Shown in pieces: positions 43,531 to 52,192 of a stretch of DNA of 64,000 nucleotides. A program made the position numbers and the translations under genes. The DNA lies in NCBI GenBank assembly GCA_029559035.1, contig JAKQCT010000061.1, forward strand, positions 30,162 through 94,161, read 5' to 3'. The notes below the pieces were generated by a model, which was not told where the DNA came from, did no database searches, and was given only the letters and a program-made list of their open reading frames with translations. The number at the start of each line of letters is the position of its first letter. Within the stretch, counting starts at the first letter, position 1. Source of the DNA: Acidobacteriota bacterium. GTDB lineage: Bacteria > Acidobacteriota > UBA4820.

Positions 43531-43724
43531 ACATTTAGCCAATTCGCTATGCGCTTGCCTAAAGCCATAACATCAATTAACCTGACCATCATAACTGCCC
43601 CCGGCTTTCCCATTACCTCTTCCACATCACCCATCTCTCCCCTCACCAATATTCTACTCCCCTCCCTCAGCTTTTCAAGCAACTTCCCCCCCGCCTCCCT
43701 TCGAAGGCGGGGGGCTCCATCCAT
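43527..43724 (-). pseudogene. OB-fold/SSB-like fragment coupled to the PHP-ABC ATPase gene
   Basis: An open frame of up to 65 residues whose stop overlaps the ATPase start (ATGA). The readable part, KLLEKLREGSRILVRGEM then MMVRLIDVMALG, resembles the 'k-G-s-r-v-y-V-e-G' and final-strand region of a single-strand DNA-binding OB fold, but the N-terminal strands and DNA-contact residues are missing. A strong hairpin interrupts the 5' part, and an internal TTG/GTG after GGGAGGGGAG could also start translation. It may be a remnant of a gene cut by insertion of the island, or a real short leader cistron. Confidence 0.35.
43687..43714 (-). terminator. Strong G+C hairpin after the 43730 gene
   Basis: CCCCCCGCC (43687-43695) and GGCGGGGGG (43706-43714) form a perfect 9-bp stem with a ten-base loop, 16 bases past the stop at 43730. 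No T run follows on the minus strand, so it may pause or protect the transcript rather than end it. Confidence 0.4.
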
Positions 43725-43729
43725 CTTAC

Positions 43730-44425
43730 CTACTTCTTCTCTTCTTTCGGCTTTTCCGCCGGTTTTTCCTTCTTCTTTGCGCTTTTCGGGACGAGCTTCT
43801 CGAAGATGGCGCGCTTGGCGGGCTGTTTCCTGAACTGTACCTGTCCGGCGGCGGCGACGGCGGAGATCGTCTCCTCGGCACGCTTCTGGGCGGCGTTCTT
43901 CAGTTCGGTAAGCTCCTTCTTGGTGTACTGTGTCTCCTGCTGGGCCTCGTCCGCGCCGAGCAGGGATGTCATAAAGTCGCGGGCTTCGTTCAGGTCGCTT
44001 TCCAGTATCCCGGCGGCCCTGAAGATGTCAACGTAAACCTTCGACGCCTCAACCATCGCCTTCAGGCTCTCCGCAACGGAGGTTGTCTTTCCCGGATTGA
44101 CCTGGCTGCCGACGCCGACGGCCTTGAGGACTTCGGGCGTCGAGGCGGGGCACACCTTGATGGAGTATCTCAGCCGGGAGAGAATGTCGGCTCCTTCCTT
44201 TGCCAGTGTCCTTTCGCTCTTCGTCTTGGCGAGGGCCGTCTTCCTGTAGGCCGGGCGGCTGACCTTCGATTCCGTCATCACGGCCAAGTCGGCCTTCAAG
44301 CCGTCAACCGCTCCCGCCGGAAGCCTCGGCTCAAGCTCCTTCCCATACTTTTCGAGGGCCTTCAAGGTTTTTCGTGCCGATGAAATCGCTTCGGACAATT
44401 CCCAATTCGGTTTGATCCTTTCCAT
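43730..44425 (-). CDS. Helical Lys/Ala/Glu-rich protein of unknown function
   Basis: Not recognised. A 231-residue, highly helical soluble protein without signal peptide or membrane segment (LSEAISSARKTLKALEKYGK, ESLKAMVEASKVYVDIFRAA, KKELTELKNAAQKRAEETIS). The basic Lys/Pro-rich C-terminal tail (KKKEKPAEKPKEEKK) is like that of proteins binding nucleic acid or acidic partners, but nothing is diagnostic. The start is ATG 44425 after AAGGAGG. It is the last gene of the 48.6-43.7 kb minus-strand operon, 38 bases behind the exported protein gene. Its cytoplasmic nature contrasts with its exported neighbours. Confidence 0.6.
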   Translation of the reverse strand: MERIKPNWELSEAISSARKTLKALEKYGKELEPRLPAGAVDGLKADLAVMTESKVSRPAYRKTALAKTKSERTLAKEGADILSRLRYSIKVCPASTPEVLKAVGVGSQVNPGKTTSVAESLKAMVEASKVYVDIFRAAGILESDLNEARDFMTSLLGADEAQQETQYTKKELTELKNAAQKRAEETISAVAAAGQVQFRKQPAKRAIFEKLVPKSAKKKEKPAEKPKEEKK

Positions 44426-44463
44426 CACACACCCTCCTTTCATTCAAAACGACCTGGTACACC

Positions 44464-45474
44464 CTATTTCACAACAACTGCTTCCGGAACGCTCTTTTCG
44501 ACCGGGGCGCTCACCCATCCTTTCTGCTTCATTATTTCAACGAAAAGGGCCGCCTTTTCGGCAATGCATGGTTTGGCTTCCTTGGAAAGCTTGATGAAAT
44601 CGGCTTCGGCGGCCTGGTAGTTTTTCAGGGCAACCTGGTTCATTGCAAGTTTCAGCCGGAGTTCATCCGCGAACCATATTTCCGGATGATTCTTGAGAAT
44701 AATTCCGGCCCATTTGGACCACCACGCCGCGTTCATTTCATCTTTCATCCAGCTCCACCCACCCTCGGTAGGATAAGAATTGGATAAAAAGATTCCGGTT
44801 TCCAGGGAACGAAGGAATTTAGGGTTGTTGAAATCAGCATCGGCGAATCCTTTGAGACGGTCGTAAACAACGTAAGCGGCATAAGTGGATGAAGGGAACT
44901 TCTTTAGAAGTTCATCGAGTTTTGCCATGGGTTCGCCTTTAAAATAGTCATAAGCCTTCTTATCCTCACCCTGTGGTTGTTCGATAGTTATCCGCAATGG
45001 CTCAGAACTCAGGGCTCCCTTCCAGGCATCAATTTCCTTTTCCATCCTTCGCGGCTCTTCGGGATCAGAAGAATAATTGATATATGGTCCCTGGCTGGAA
45101 ACACCGAACTGCACGATAAACTCGCCGGGATCATCCTTGCAACTGTAACTAAGATCCTCATTGATCTCCTTTTTCCATCCCGGAGCAATTTCAGTTGAGG
45201 TATATCCCATATAGTCAACATATACGGGTCTCATGCAATCGTTCCTTTGTTTGCCATCCGCCCGTTTCATGGAAATACCGGTTTTGAACCCTTTCTCACC
45301 GTAGGCAATCGTAACGGTTTTGCCGGATGTGTTTTCCACGATGCCTTTCACCAGGATAGGCTCTTTCAAGATATAAGTTGTTTGGGGGACAATAAGCTGG
45401 AGCTTAAAGTCCTGACTGAAAATCATCGTAGATAAGATAATGCAAATAAATGTAAAGAAATATCTGCGCGGCAT
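44464..45474 (-). CDS. Exported protein of unknown function
   Basis: A 336-residue protein with a signal peptide (YFFTFICIILSTMIFSQ). The first ~150 residues look like an Ig-type beta sandwich of the kind that precedes uncharacterised envelope proteins (KLQLIVPQTTYILKEPILVK, KTVTIAYGEKGFKTGI). From about 175 onward it is helical with a TPR-like repeat (AKLDELLKKFPSSTYAAYVV, LAMNQVALKNYQAAEADFIK). The start is ATG 45474, just after AGGAGGAGCTA, 9 bases downstream of the stop of the preceding metalloprotease-like gene. So the two are co-transcribed and probably functionally linked. No enzyme motif was seen. Confidence 0.65.
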   Translation of the reverse strand: MPRRYFFTFICIILSTMIFSQDFKLQLIVPQTTYILKEPILVKGIVENTSGKTVTIAYGEKGFKTGISMKRADGKQRNDCMRPVYVDYMGYTSTEIAPGWKKEINEDLSYSCKDDPGEFIVQFGVSSQGPYINYSSDPEEPRRMEKEIDAWKGALSSEPLRITIEQPQGEDKKAYDYFKGEPMAKLDELLKKFPSSTYAAYVVYDRLKGFADADFNNPKFLRSLETGIFLSNSYPTEGGWSWMKDEMNAAWWSKWAGIILKNHPEIWFADELRLKLAMNQVALKNYQAAEADFIKLSKEAKPCIAEKAALFVEIMKQKGWVSAPVEKSVPEAVVVK

Positions 45475-45483
45475 TAGCTCCTC

Positions 45484-48400
45484 CTATTTCGGGTCCACTT
45501 CTGTCCGAATGGCTCCTTGTCCTTGGGTCCAACTGATAGTATATGTATTCGGTGACGTCCCACAAGTCATGCTATTGCTGTCAGGCGCTCCTTTTAAAAG
45601 ACAGTTTGAGCAAAACCGTTGGATCTTGCTGTTTGGGTTTTCCATGGGGTTCATAAGACACTGCTGAGTTCCGCAGTCGGAAGTTATTTCTCCGCCACAC
45701 CATGCCGGGTTAGAATCATGTCTATCGCACGTGTTGGCGTTGACATCGAACTGATGTGCCTTTTCATGTCGGGTAGTTGATCTGTTAACATCCTTTCGTG
45801 AGCCAAGATCAGGCCAACCATCCTCTATCCTTTTAGTCAACAAATATGAATAATCATATTGTGATTGCGCAAATCCCAGAATGGCACCGGATGATGTGTC
45901 TGTCATTCTTGTAGCACCGATTAAATGGAAATAGTTATGAGCAGTATTTTTTGGCGGACTTCCTCCATCGTTAAGAAAATTACTGAACCAAATGTTAGAG
46001 AAAAGCCCACAAGATTGCGTCACGAAAGCCCAATCAAACCAGCTTTGCGGCAGATACGGCACCGCATTCATCCCGCTTCTCAATCCCACAAACTGGACGA
46101 AGGCATCGTTAAAAGTGTCTTGGATATCCCTCATATCCGCTTCATAGAAGGCGGAGCCTGCACCGTTGATCTGGTTGGAAGACGTGTCGTATATCTCCAA
46201 ATCCGCGCTGTGGATCACGCCAACTCCAGCAGAATGCCCGTTTGAGAAATTAGGCATTGAAGGGCTTCCAGTAAAGGTGCTGGCATAATAGCAATCGGCA
46301 GTAAGGTTGGAATCAAGGGTAACGGTGATGGTTCCGTCCCCGTTATCAATCGGATCATAGGCGACGACCTTAACTTCTCCCTTTGTTTCGTAGGGAGAAA
46401 GTTCATCGAAAACGACAATAACATCATCCTTCTCGACGTCCGTCCAGTCGTACAGCCTGATCTGGTTGCAGTTGCTGCCGCAGGTGCTCTTGTTGAAATC
46501 TTCATACAGCAGTCCCCCCCTCCTGAACATCTTGTCCCTCTCGATAAAAACCCTTTTCCAGCCGTTGAACACCGCCGAATAGGTGCATACCTGATTTGCC
46601 ACAAGGCTTCCGCTGAGATTCTTCCTGGTTACCTCCACCTGCCAGTTGTCGCCCGAGTATCTCGGCGGAAGCTTCATGTAGAATGTCGCCTGGTAGGTGC
46701 TGGTGGATGGAGTTACATTGATTTCCATGGAAGGCGTTCCCGTCTGCGATGTCATCAGGCCGTAGTCGGTCTCGGTGGAAGCCCATACGGAATTATCGTT
46801 GGCTTCGTAGGGAGGAACCGCCGGGCGATTGATTGGGTCTGTGGCATCCCATCCCCCGACGGGGGCGTATGGTGAAAAGTCCGGAGGGTCTATCATCCGC
46901 AGATGGATCGGAACGCCGCCGAACCCGTTCACTGTCATCATCACTATCCTGTCCGCCACCTGATAACTGTTGAGATACGGGTAGCTTTGTCCGGCGTTGT
47001 TCAATATTACAGCCTTGGGCGCGTTCCCGACCACGGCGTAGTCGTACAACTGCTGGACATCCACGTTCCCTTCGAACCCGTATATGGAAGCGCCAAGGTA
47101 TCTCGCCGAGAATCCTTCTATCTGGTTCTGGTTGAAAGCATGGGTGAACGGTTCTTCGGAATACCAGAAATTATCCGTCGTGGTGTTCGAAATATCCCGG
47201 TCGAGATTTATTGTAGTTACGGTGCCGGTATAAGAATATTTCATAGAATTGCTGGTTCCGGTTGCTGAAATCAAGTATATATAGCCGCCGCCCGTCGCCC
47301 AACCGATATAGAGCTTTCCCGACAAACCGACATCCATCCCGCACGGATCGAAGAAAGTCCAGTTGCTTCTGTTGCCCCAGCTGTCGGTTATCGCGGAGCC
47401 GTTATTGGAGGGGAACCTTACGACCTTCGACGCGCCCGAACCGCCTATTGCGTCGGCCACGAAGCCCATCGTGCCGTCCGGCGTCGCCGCTATGCCGACG
47501 GGAAGGATTTGCCTGGTGAAATTCGGCGTGTTGACCGTATCGATCGTCGAGGCAAAGGGAGAAACAGCTCCGGAAGAAACATCTATCTGGTCAATCTGGC
47601 CGACCCCCGTCACTCCGTCAACGACAAGGATCTTGCCTGTCGTTGTCGCGTGGGATATGTAAGGTTTCGAGTAGCTGGTGATCGAGCGGACAACTTCCGG
47701 CTCGTGCTTGAACAGATCGATCTCGTCAACCTTGCCGTCGGACGACACCCATATGTGCCCCGTTTGGGGCGCGTAAATGATGTTCCTGATGTTGGTATAG
47801 GTCGGGATGTTTCTCGGGGAAAGCCGAAGGTATGGAGCCGCCGACGGGTACTTTCCAGCCGTCGAGACGAAGGTATATGTTCCCCTCCCGTCATCCGGCA
47901 CCGTAAAGGATACGGATGAGGCAAACCCGTTCCCTCCGTCGGTCACCGACGACGCCTTCTCCGTCCGGGCGAACATCGCCATCGAATTTGCCGCAGGAAT
48001 AAGGTCCATGTAATCGCCGTGGAGTGTGACCGTATCGCCCCACCATAGATTGTTAGCCTCTACTGAAGGCATGGGGATTTCAGGATAAGGATCATAACCC
48101 ATACCCTGCACAGCCGGGCTGACGCCGTCCGTCTCTGTAACCGAGTAGCACTCAAGAGAATACGAAGTATTCGCGGCAACGCTCAGGGTAGTGGAGGCGG
48201 TGTTCACCGCAAGTGTCTTGTTGCCCCTCTGGAAGCTGGCATCGATGCTGTATGAAACCGTATAAGGGCTTGTCCCCGACGACCAGGAGAGATCGACGAT
48301 CCAATTTCCCGCCGTCGAATCCCATGTCTTGTCGACGAGGAGAAGGACGGGATCGGCCGCCTCGGGCCGGGCTCCGCTTCTTTCTTGTCGATAGGCGATG

Positions 48401-48588
48401 ATCTCTCTTTCCAAGCCCGGAGGGGGATTTTCAGAATGAATTACGGAACGGATAGAAACAGCTTTCTGCCCCGTGCCGCCGCTTGATTCTTGTGCTCCGA
48501 GTATTAATGAGCAAGTGACTGGACATAGGGCAAAGACAAGCAAACAGAACCACCCCGGCCCGATAAAACCGATTTTTGCTTTCATCAT
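45484..48588 (-). CDS. Large exported protein with propeller-like region and HEXXH metalloprotease motif
   Basis: 1,034 residues. A signal peptide (WFCLLVFALCPVTCSLILG) comes first, then at ~80-160 an Ig-like domain. Residues ~270-560 form a propeller-like region (IRNIIYAPQTGHIWVSSDGK, KVVRFPSNNGSAITDS). A Cys-containing beta region lies near 700. At the C-terminus is TTRHEKAHQFDVN near residue 941, a HEXXH zinc-peptidase motif. Further possible ligands (TCDRHD) and CGTQQCLMNPMENP, a candidate Met-turn, follow. The surrounding sequence (SWFDWAFVTQSCGLFSNI) is not from a peptidase family I can name. A start at 48588 or 48585 is possible; both follow GGGGGA. It heads a three-gene operon with a good promoter. 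Secreted zinc peptidase is the likely but unproven role. Confidence 0.7.
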   Translation of the reverse strand: MMKAKIGFIGPGWFCLLVFALCPVTCSLILGAQESSGGTGQKAVSIRSVIHSENPPPGLEREIIAYRQERSGARPEAADPVLLLVDKTWDSTAGNWIVDLSWSSGTSPYTVSYSIDASFQRGNKTLAVNTASTTLSVAANTSYSLECYSVTETDGVSPAVQGMGYDPYPEIPMPSVEANNLWWGDTVTLHGDYMDLIPAANSMAMFARTEKASSVTDGGNGFASSVSFTVPDDGRGTYTFVSTAGKYPSAAPYLRLSPRNIPTYTNIRNIIYAPQTGHIWVSSDGKVDEIDLFKHEPEVVRSITSYSKPYISHATTTGKILVVDGVTGVGQIDQIDVSSGAVSPFASTIDTVNTPNFTRQILPVGIAATPDGTMGFVADAIGGSGASKVVRFPSNNGSAITDSWGNRSNWTFFDPCGMDVGLSGKLYIGWATGGGYIYLISATGTSNSMKYSYTGTVTTINLDRDISNTTTDNFWYSEEPFTHAFNQNQIEGFSARYLGASIYGFEGNVDVQQLYDYAVVGNAPKAVILNNAGQSYPYLNSYQVADRIVMMTVNGFGGVPIHLRMIDPPDFSPYAPVGGWDATDPINRPAVPPYEANDNSVWASTETDYGLMTSQTGTPSMEINVTPSTSTYQATFYMKLPPRYSGDNWQVEVTRKNLSGSLVANQVCTYSAVFNGWKRVFIERDKMFRRGGLLYEDFNKSTCGSNCNQIRLYDWTDVEKDDVIVVFDELSPYETKGEVKVVAYDPIDNGDGTITVTLDSNLTADCYYASTFTGSPSMPNFSNGHSAGVGVIHSADLEIYDTSSNQINGAGSAFYEADMRDIQDTFNDAFVQFVGLRSGMNAVPYLPQSWFDWAFVTQSCGLFSNIWFSNFLNDGGSPPKNTAHNYFHLIGATRMTDTSSGAILGFAQSQYDYSYLLTKRIEDGWPDLGSRKDVNRSTTRHEKAHQFDVNANTCDRHDSNPAWCGGEITSDCGTQQCLMNPMENPNSKIQRFCSNCLLKGAPDSNSMTCGTSPNTYTISWTQGQGAIRTEVDPK

Positions 48589-48615
48589 CTCTTCCCCCTT
48601 CTTATTTGCATTTAT

Positions 48616-48644
48616 ATTGTGGCAACTTCCGGGCTTGTTGTCAA
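48616..48644 (-). promoter_or_regulatory. Promoter of the metalloprotease-like operon
   Basis: Minus strand: a perfect TTGACA (48644-48639), a 17-base spacer and CACAAT (48621-48616). The start near 48609 gives a leader of about 21 bases containing the ribosome binding site. Confidence 0.6.
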
Positions 48645-48770
48645 TGATTGCAAGAGGGAAAACTGTTTGGGGGAGTTACAATTACATTCTCCGGGATATG
48701 ATGCCGATCAAAAGCCGTTTGCGGGACAGATTATATGCCGGCCCGGTGATAAGAATCCATTCGATTTGTT

Positions 48771-48980
48771 TATCCGTGTGCTGCCGACCGCCATTCCGAT
48801 ACCGCCCTTTCACATACGAGCTTTGCCGGTCGCCATACGGGTCTTGGAGTGCGTCATACGAACTCTGCCGGTCGTCATACGAGCTTTGGAGCGCGCCATA
48901 CGAACATTGCCGGGCAGCATATCAATACCGTCGCCGCTCATCCGAATCCTGGCGGTCGTCATACGATTGCAGGCGACGGG
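48771..48980. repeat. 21-bp minisatellite, about ten imperfect units
   Basis: Units begin at 48771, 48792, 48813, 48834, 48855, 48876, 48897, 48918, 48939 and 48960. Most open with CATACGA and follow with a TTGCCGGTCG-like half or a TTGGAGCGCG-like half, the two alternating early in the array. Read on the minus strand they encode seven-residue units starting R-M (RMTTGRV, RMTHSKT, RMATGKA). Degenerate traces continue to about 49070. There is no start or ribosome binding site to argue for translation; this fills the gap between the metalloprotease promoter and the prfA terminator. Confidence 0.85.
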
Positions 48981-49080
48981 TAAACAGGCCTTTTCCGGCG
49001 TTATCCGAGCAAAGACGCCTACCTGCGGACATTGCCGCAGCCATACGGATTGTGCCGACACTCGAACCGACATCTGCGAT

Positions 49081-49109
49081 AAAGAAAAAGGGCACGCTGC
49101 CGCGTGCCC
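49081..49109 (-). terminator. Probable prfA terminator
   Basis: GGGCACGC (49090-49097) and GCGTGCCC (49102-49109) pair perfectly over four bases. On the minus strand TTTTTCTTT follows. It lies ~180 bases past the prfA stop; a second 7-bp hairpin (CAGGGCA/TGCCCTG, 49144-49167) lies between. No gene is seen in 49110-49287. Confidence 0.75.
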
Positions 49110-49287
49110 CTGCATTATTTGTCTTAAGCCTTCATCCTACCCGCAGGGCATAATATGTTGTGCCCTGAGACGAATTCACTTCGCGAAAGGGCACATTCTC
49201 TACCGGGGAGGTGTTCAGCGCAGCGAGCCTGTGAGCGGAGCGCCTAAGAGGAGAGAGGATCGCCCTCCTCTTCGGGAGGCGAAGCCC

Positions 49288-50385
49288 TCAGCCTTCGCCG
49301 ACCTTCGAAAACTCTTCTTCGAGGCGCTCCGCCTCCATCGCGCTCAGCAGCGGCTCGAGCATGAGGTCGAGGTTGCCCTCGAGGATGTCCGACAGGCGGT
49401 AGAGCGTCAGCCCCTCCACCCTGTGGTCCGACAGCCTGTTCTGCGGGAAGTTGTAGGTGCGGATCTTCTCCGACCTGTCCCCCGACTTCACCATCGCCTT
49501 CCTCGCGCTGGAAGCCTCCCTGCTCTGCTTCTCCTCCTCGAGCTGCAGGAGCCGCGACCGCAGTATCTTCATCGCCTTCGCCTTGTTCTTGATCTGGCTC
49601 TTCTCGTCCTGGCAGGAGACGACGATGTTGGTCGGAAGGTGGGTGATCCTTATCGCGCTGTATGTCGTGTTGACGCTCTGCCCTCCCGGCCCCGAGGAAC
49701 AGAACCTGTCGATCCTCAGGTCCTTCTCGTCGATCTGGACGTCGATCTCCTCCGCCTCCGGCAGGACGACCACGGTCACGGCGCTCGTGTGTATCCTTCC
49801 CGCGGCCTCCGTCTCCGGCACCCTCTGGACCCTGTGGACGCCGCCTTCGTACTTGAGGCGGGACCAGACCCTGTCGCCCGATATCGCCGCGACGACCTCC
49901 TTGTACCCGCCGAGGCCAGTCGGGCTGTCGCTTAAAAGCTCCAGCTTCCAGCCGATCCTCTCGGCGTACCTGAAGTACATCCTGAAGAGATCGCCCGCGA
50001 AGAGCGCCGCCTCCTCCCCGCCCGTCCCGGCGCGGATCTCGAGTATCACGTTCTTCTTGTCGTATGGGTCCTTCGGGAGCAGGAGGACTTTTAGCTTCTG
50101 CTCGCTGTCGGTCAAAAGCCCTTCAAGCCGCGCCTTCTCCTCCTGGCCCATCGCCGAGAGTTCCGGGTCGCCCGATTCCACCCAGTTCTTCGCCTCTTCG
50201 AAGTCGGCGAGCAGCTTCTTGAAGGAGTTGTAAGTCTCGACCGTTTCCGAAAGGTCGCTGAAGGCTATCGAGAGGTCCCTGAACCTGGCGTTGTCGGAGA
50301 TCACTTCGGGCTTCGCCAGCTGCTCGGCGAGCTCCGAGTGCTTCACCACCAGGCTTTCCAGTTTCGCGGCAATATTCTTGTCCAT
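49288..50385 (-). CDS. prfA: Peptide chain release factor 1
   Basis: Recognises UAA and UAG stop codons and triggers peptide release. Signatures: the N-terminal coiled-coil domain, [20 protein letters not shown] near residue 118, the codon-recognition region [20 protein letters not shown] near 190 (P-x-T loop as [13 protein letters not shown]), the catalytic [20 protein letters not shown] with GGQ near 236, and the C-terminal [19 protein letters not shown]. 365 residues is normal. The PETEA loop identifies RF1 rather than RF2. I chose ATG 50385 rather than the GTG one codon upstream. The usual partner prmC is not adjacent. Confidence 0.96.
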   Translation of the reverse strand: MDKNIAAKLESLVVKHSELAEQLAKPEVISDNARFRDLSIAFSDLSETVETYNSFKKLLADFEEAKNWVESGDPELSAMGQEEKARLEGLLTDSEQKLKVLLLPKDPYDKKNVILEIRAGTGGEEAALFAGDLFRMYFRYAERIGWKLELLSDSPTGLGGYKEVVAAISGDRVWSRLKYEGGVHRVQRVPETEAAGRIHTSAVTVVVLPEAEEIDVQIDEKDLRIDRFCSSGPGGQSVNTTYSAIRITHLPTNIVVSCQDEKSQIKNKAKAMKILRSRLLQLEEEKQSREASSARKAMVKSGDRSEKIRTYNFPQNRLSDHRVEGLTLYRLSDILEGNLDLMLEPLLSAMEAERLEEEFSKVGEG

Positions 50386-50490
50386 CACAGTTCCCTGAAA
50401 AGGTGCATTCTATACCATTTCGTCTCCGGGAGGAAATGTATACAGGCGAGGTCAGAGAGAATATTAGAGCTGAAGGGCTGCCGGCTGAAG

Positions 50491-50800
50491 TTCAATAAGG
50501 AAAATGATTCATCGACTTTTCACTTTTCAATCTTCAATTTTCAATTTTCAATGCAGGCGTGTCCTGCGGACAGTCTGAAGGCTGATGGCTAACGCCGGGC
50601 TGAAGGCTGAAGGCTGAAGGGTCAATAAGGAAAATGATTCCACAATTTTAAAATTTTCATTTTTCACTTTTCAATTTTCAATGCAGGCGTGTCCTGCGGA
50701 CAGTCTGAAGGCTGAAGGCGGAAGCGCTGAAGTTCATTAAGGAAACAGAATCATCAAATTTAAAATTTAATCTTTAAAATTTGATGTTTAAAATTCAGGC
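50491..50800. repeat. A+T-rich direct-repeat array between prfA and the DUF4010 gene
   Basis: Three units start at 50491, 50621 and 50732. Each has a TCAATAAGGAAAATGATTC-like head and a run of TTTTCAA/TTTAAAATTT pieces. The first two share the tail ATGCAGGCGTGTCCTGCGGA followed by repeated CTGAAGG; the third is degenerate and ends in CAGGCGGAGCCTGC. The array fills most of the prfA upstream gap (50386-50808) and contains no convincing gene. A related piece in inverse orientation lies at about 36441-36478. Confidence 0.8.
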
Positions 50801-50808
50801 GGAGCCTG

Positions 50809-52074
50809 CTAAATGAACAGCAGGAACGCCATTCCGAGAAGCGCGAGGCCGAGCAGCAGGTAGAACGCCTGGTTCCCCGTCCGCTTCTCGCCGAAGATCG
50901 AGGCGTAAACGCCCTTGATAACGTTGTTGGACGATGTCGCGATGATGACCGCCCGCGCCGCGGTATCGAGCGTGAGGGCTTTTCCTCCGGTCTGTGTGAG
51001 GCTCATGATGAAGGGATCGACGTCCGAAAGCCCCATTATGGCCGCGAGGGGATAAATGAGCTGGGCCGAAACGAACTTGACGACAAGCTCGGTCACGATG
51101 AGGACGACGAGGAACACCATTGCGAAGAACAGGGCTGACCTCAGCGCCAACGGGTTCTTGGGGGCGTACTTCCTTTCGATCTCGTGGCGGTCGGGGTCGG
51201 GAAGCCTCGTCCAGAGGATCCCTGACGCGACTCCGATGACGAAAAGTATGACTGACGGCCAGAAGAGCTTCATGGCGAGCTGGGCGTTGAAGACTAAGAT
51301 CAGCAGGAATATCCTAATGTACATTATGCCCGAAGCGGTCAGGATGCTCCCCGCGAAATACCTGGGCATCACCTCGTCCTTCGACCTTCTGGCGAGGACG
51401 ATAGTTGTCACCGTGGAGGAGTAGGCCCCGCCGAGAACCGCCGTCAGCAGCGGCCCGCCCTTTCCCTTCGCCAGCCTGTTGACCACGTAGCTTCCGTACG
51501 AGACGGTGCTCACGGCCACCACCACGAGCCACGTCTTGAAGGGGTTGATGTTCAGCGGAGTGAATCCCTGGTTCGGAACTATCGGCAGTATGACGAAGGT
51601 GACCAGCAGGAACTTGGTGAACGTCACAACCTCGTCCGAATCGATCTTGTTCGTAAGGTTCTCGAGTCCTTCCTTCAGTTCGAGAAGAAGCGCCGCAACC
51701 ACGACTATGGCAGTCGCTATCCAGAATTTTCCGGAGTAGACAAGCGGGCCGAGAAGATAGGTAAGGAGCCCCGAGACCTCGGTCGTCACTCCGGCGTCGC
51801 CGACCATCGATATCTTGTGAAGGTAAGAAACTAGCAGGAACGACCCGACCACGATGAAGCCGACCCCCACGCCTATCGGGCTCAGGTCGGTCATGAACGC
51901 CGTCATGTAGCCGATGAGGCCTATCAGCGGGAAGGTTCTAACCCCTCCGAAGGTGTAGGAGGTTCCCTTCGCCTTGTGCTCCTCCCTTTCGAGTCCGATA
52001 AGGAAGGAAAGAGACAGCACCAGAAGGATGTTGAGAGCCTCCTTCGGGAAAAGCCCAACAAGGTCTTTTATCAT
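50809..52074 (-). CDS. MgtC/DUF4010-type integral membrane protein
   Basis: A 421-residue membrane protein with about twelve segments. The N-terminal ~140 residues match the MgtC/SapB-like domain: LLVLSLSFLIGLEREEHKAK with the family's G-L-E-R-E, FGGVRTFPLIGLIGY, and a Glu in TTEVSGLLTYLLG. The C-terminal half is DUF4010-like (LGGAYSSTVTTIVLARRSKD, ALTLDTAARAVIIATSSNNV). MgtC proteins modulate magnesium limitation and ATP synthase in pathogens; the role of DUF4010 fusions is not settled and a transport function is only suggested by topology. A strong AAAAAAGGAGGAAAC site precedes the ATG. It is monocistronic and divergent from the GspE-like gene. Confidence 0.82.
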   Translation of the reverse strand: MIKDLVGLFPKEALNILLVLSLSFLIGLEREEHKAKGTSYTFGGVRTFPLIGLIGYMTAFMTDLSPIGVGVGFIVVGSFLLVSYLHKISMVGDAGVTTEVSGLLTYLLGPLVYSGKFWIATAIVVVAALLLELKEGLENLTNKIDSDEVVTFTKFLLVTFVILPIVPNQGFTPLNINPFKTWLVVVAVSTVSYGSYVVNRLAKGKGGPLLTAVLGGAYSSTVTTIVLARRSKDEVMPRYFAGSILTASGIMYIRIFLLILVFNAQLAMKLFWPSVILFVIGVASGILWTRLPDPDRHEIERKYAPKNPLALRSALFFAMVFLVVLIVTELVVKFVSAQLIYPLAAIMGLSDVDPFIMSLTQTGGKALTLDTAARAVIIATSSNNVIKGVYASIFGEKRTGNQAFYLLLGLALLGMAFLLFI

Positions 52075-52192
52075 GTTTCCTCCTTTTTTAGATTATCACT
52101 TATGGCCCTATTTATAAAGAGCCCCCCGGGACACCCGCAATGCCTTGATTTTCTTAATAATTGTGGTAAATTACTTTAGTTAGGAGGCACTT

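Noticed and set aside
48771..48980. Possible CRISPR array
   Set aside because: The 21-bp units are contiguous with no unique spacers of constant length, and no cas gene is nearby; it is a tandem minisatellite.
48473..49153. A 226-codon plus-strand frame through the minisatellite
   Set aside because: It overlaps the start of the metalloprotease-like gene and its promoter, has repetitive low-complexity sequence, and lacks a ribosome binding site.
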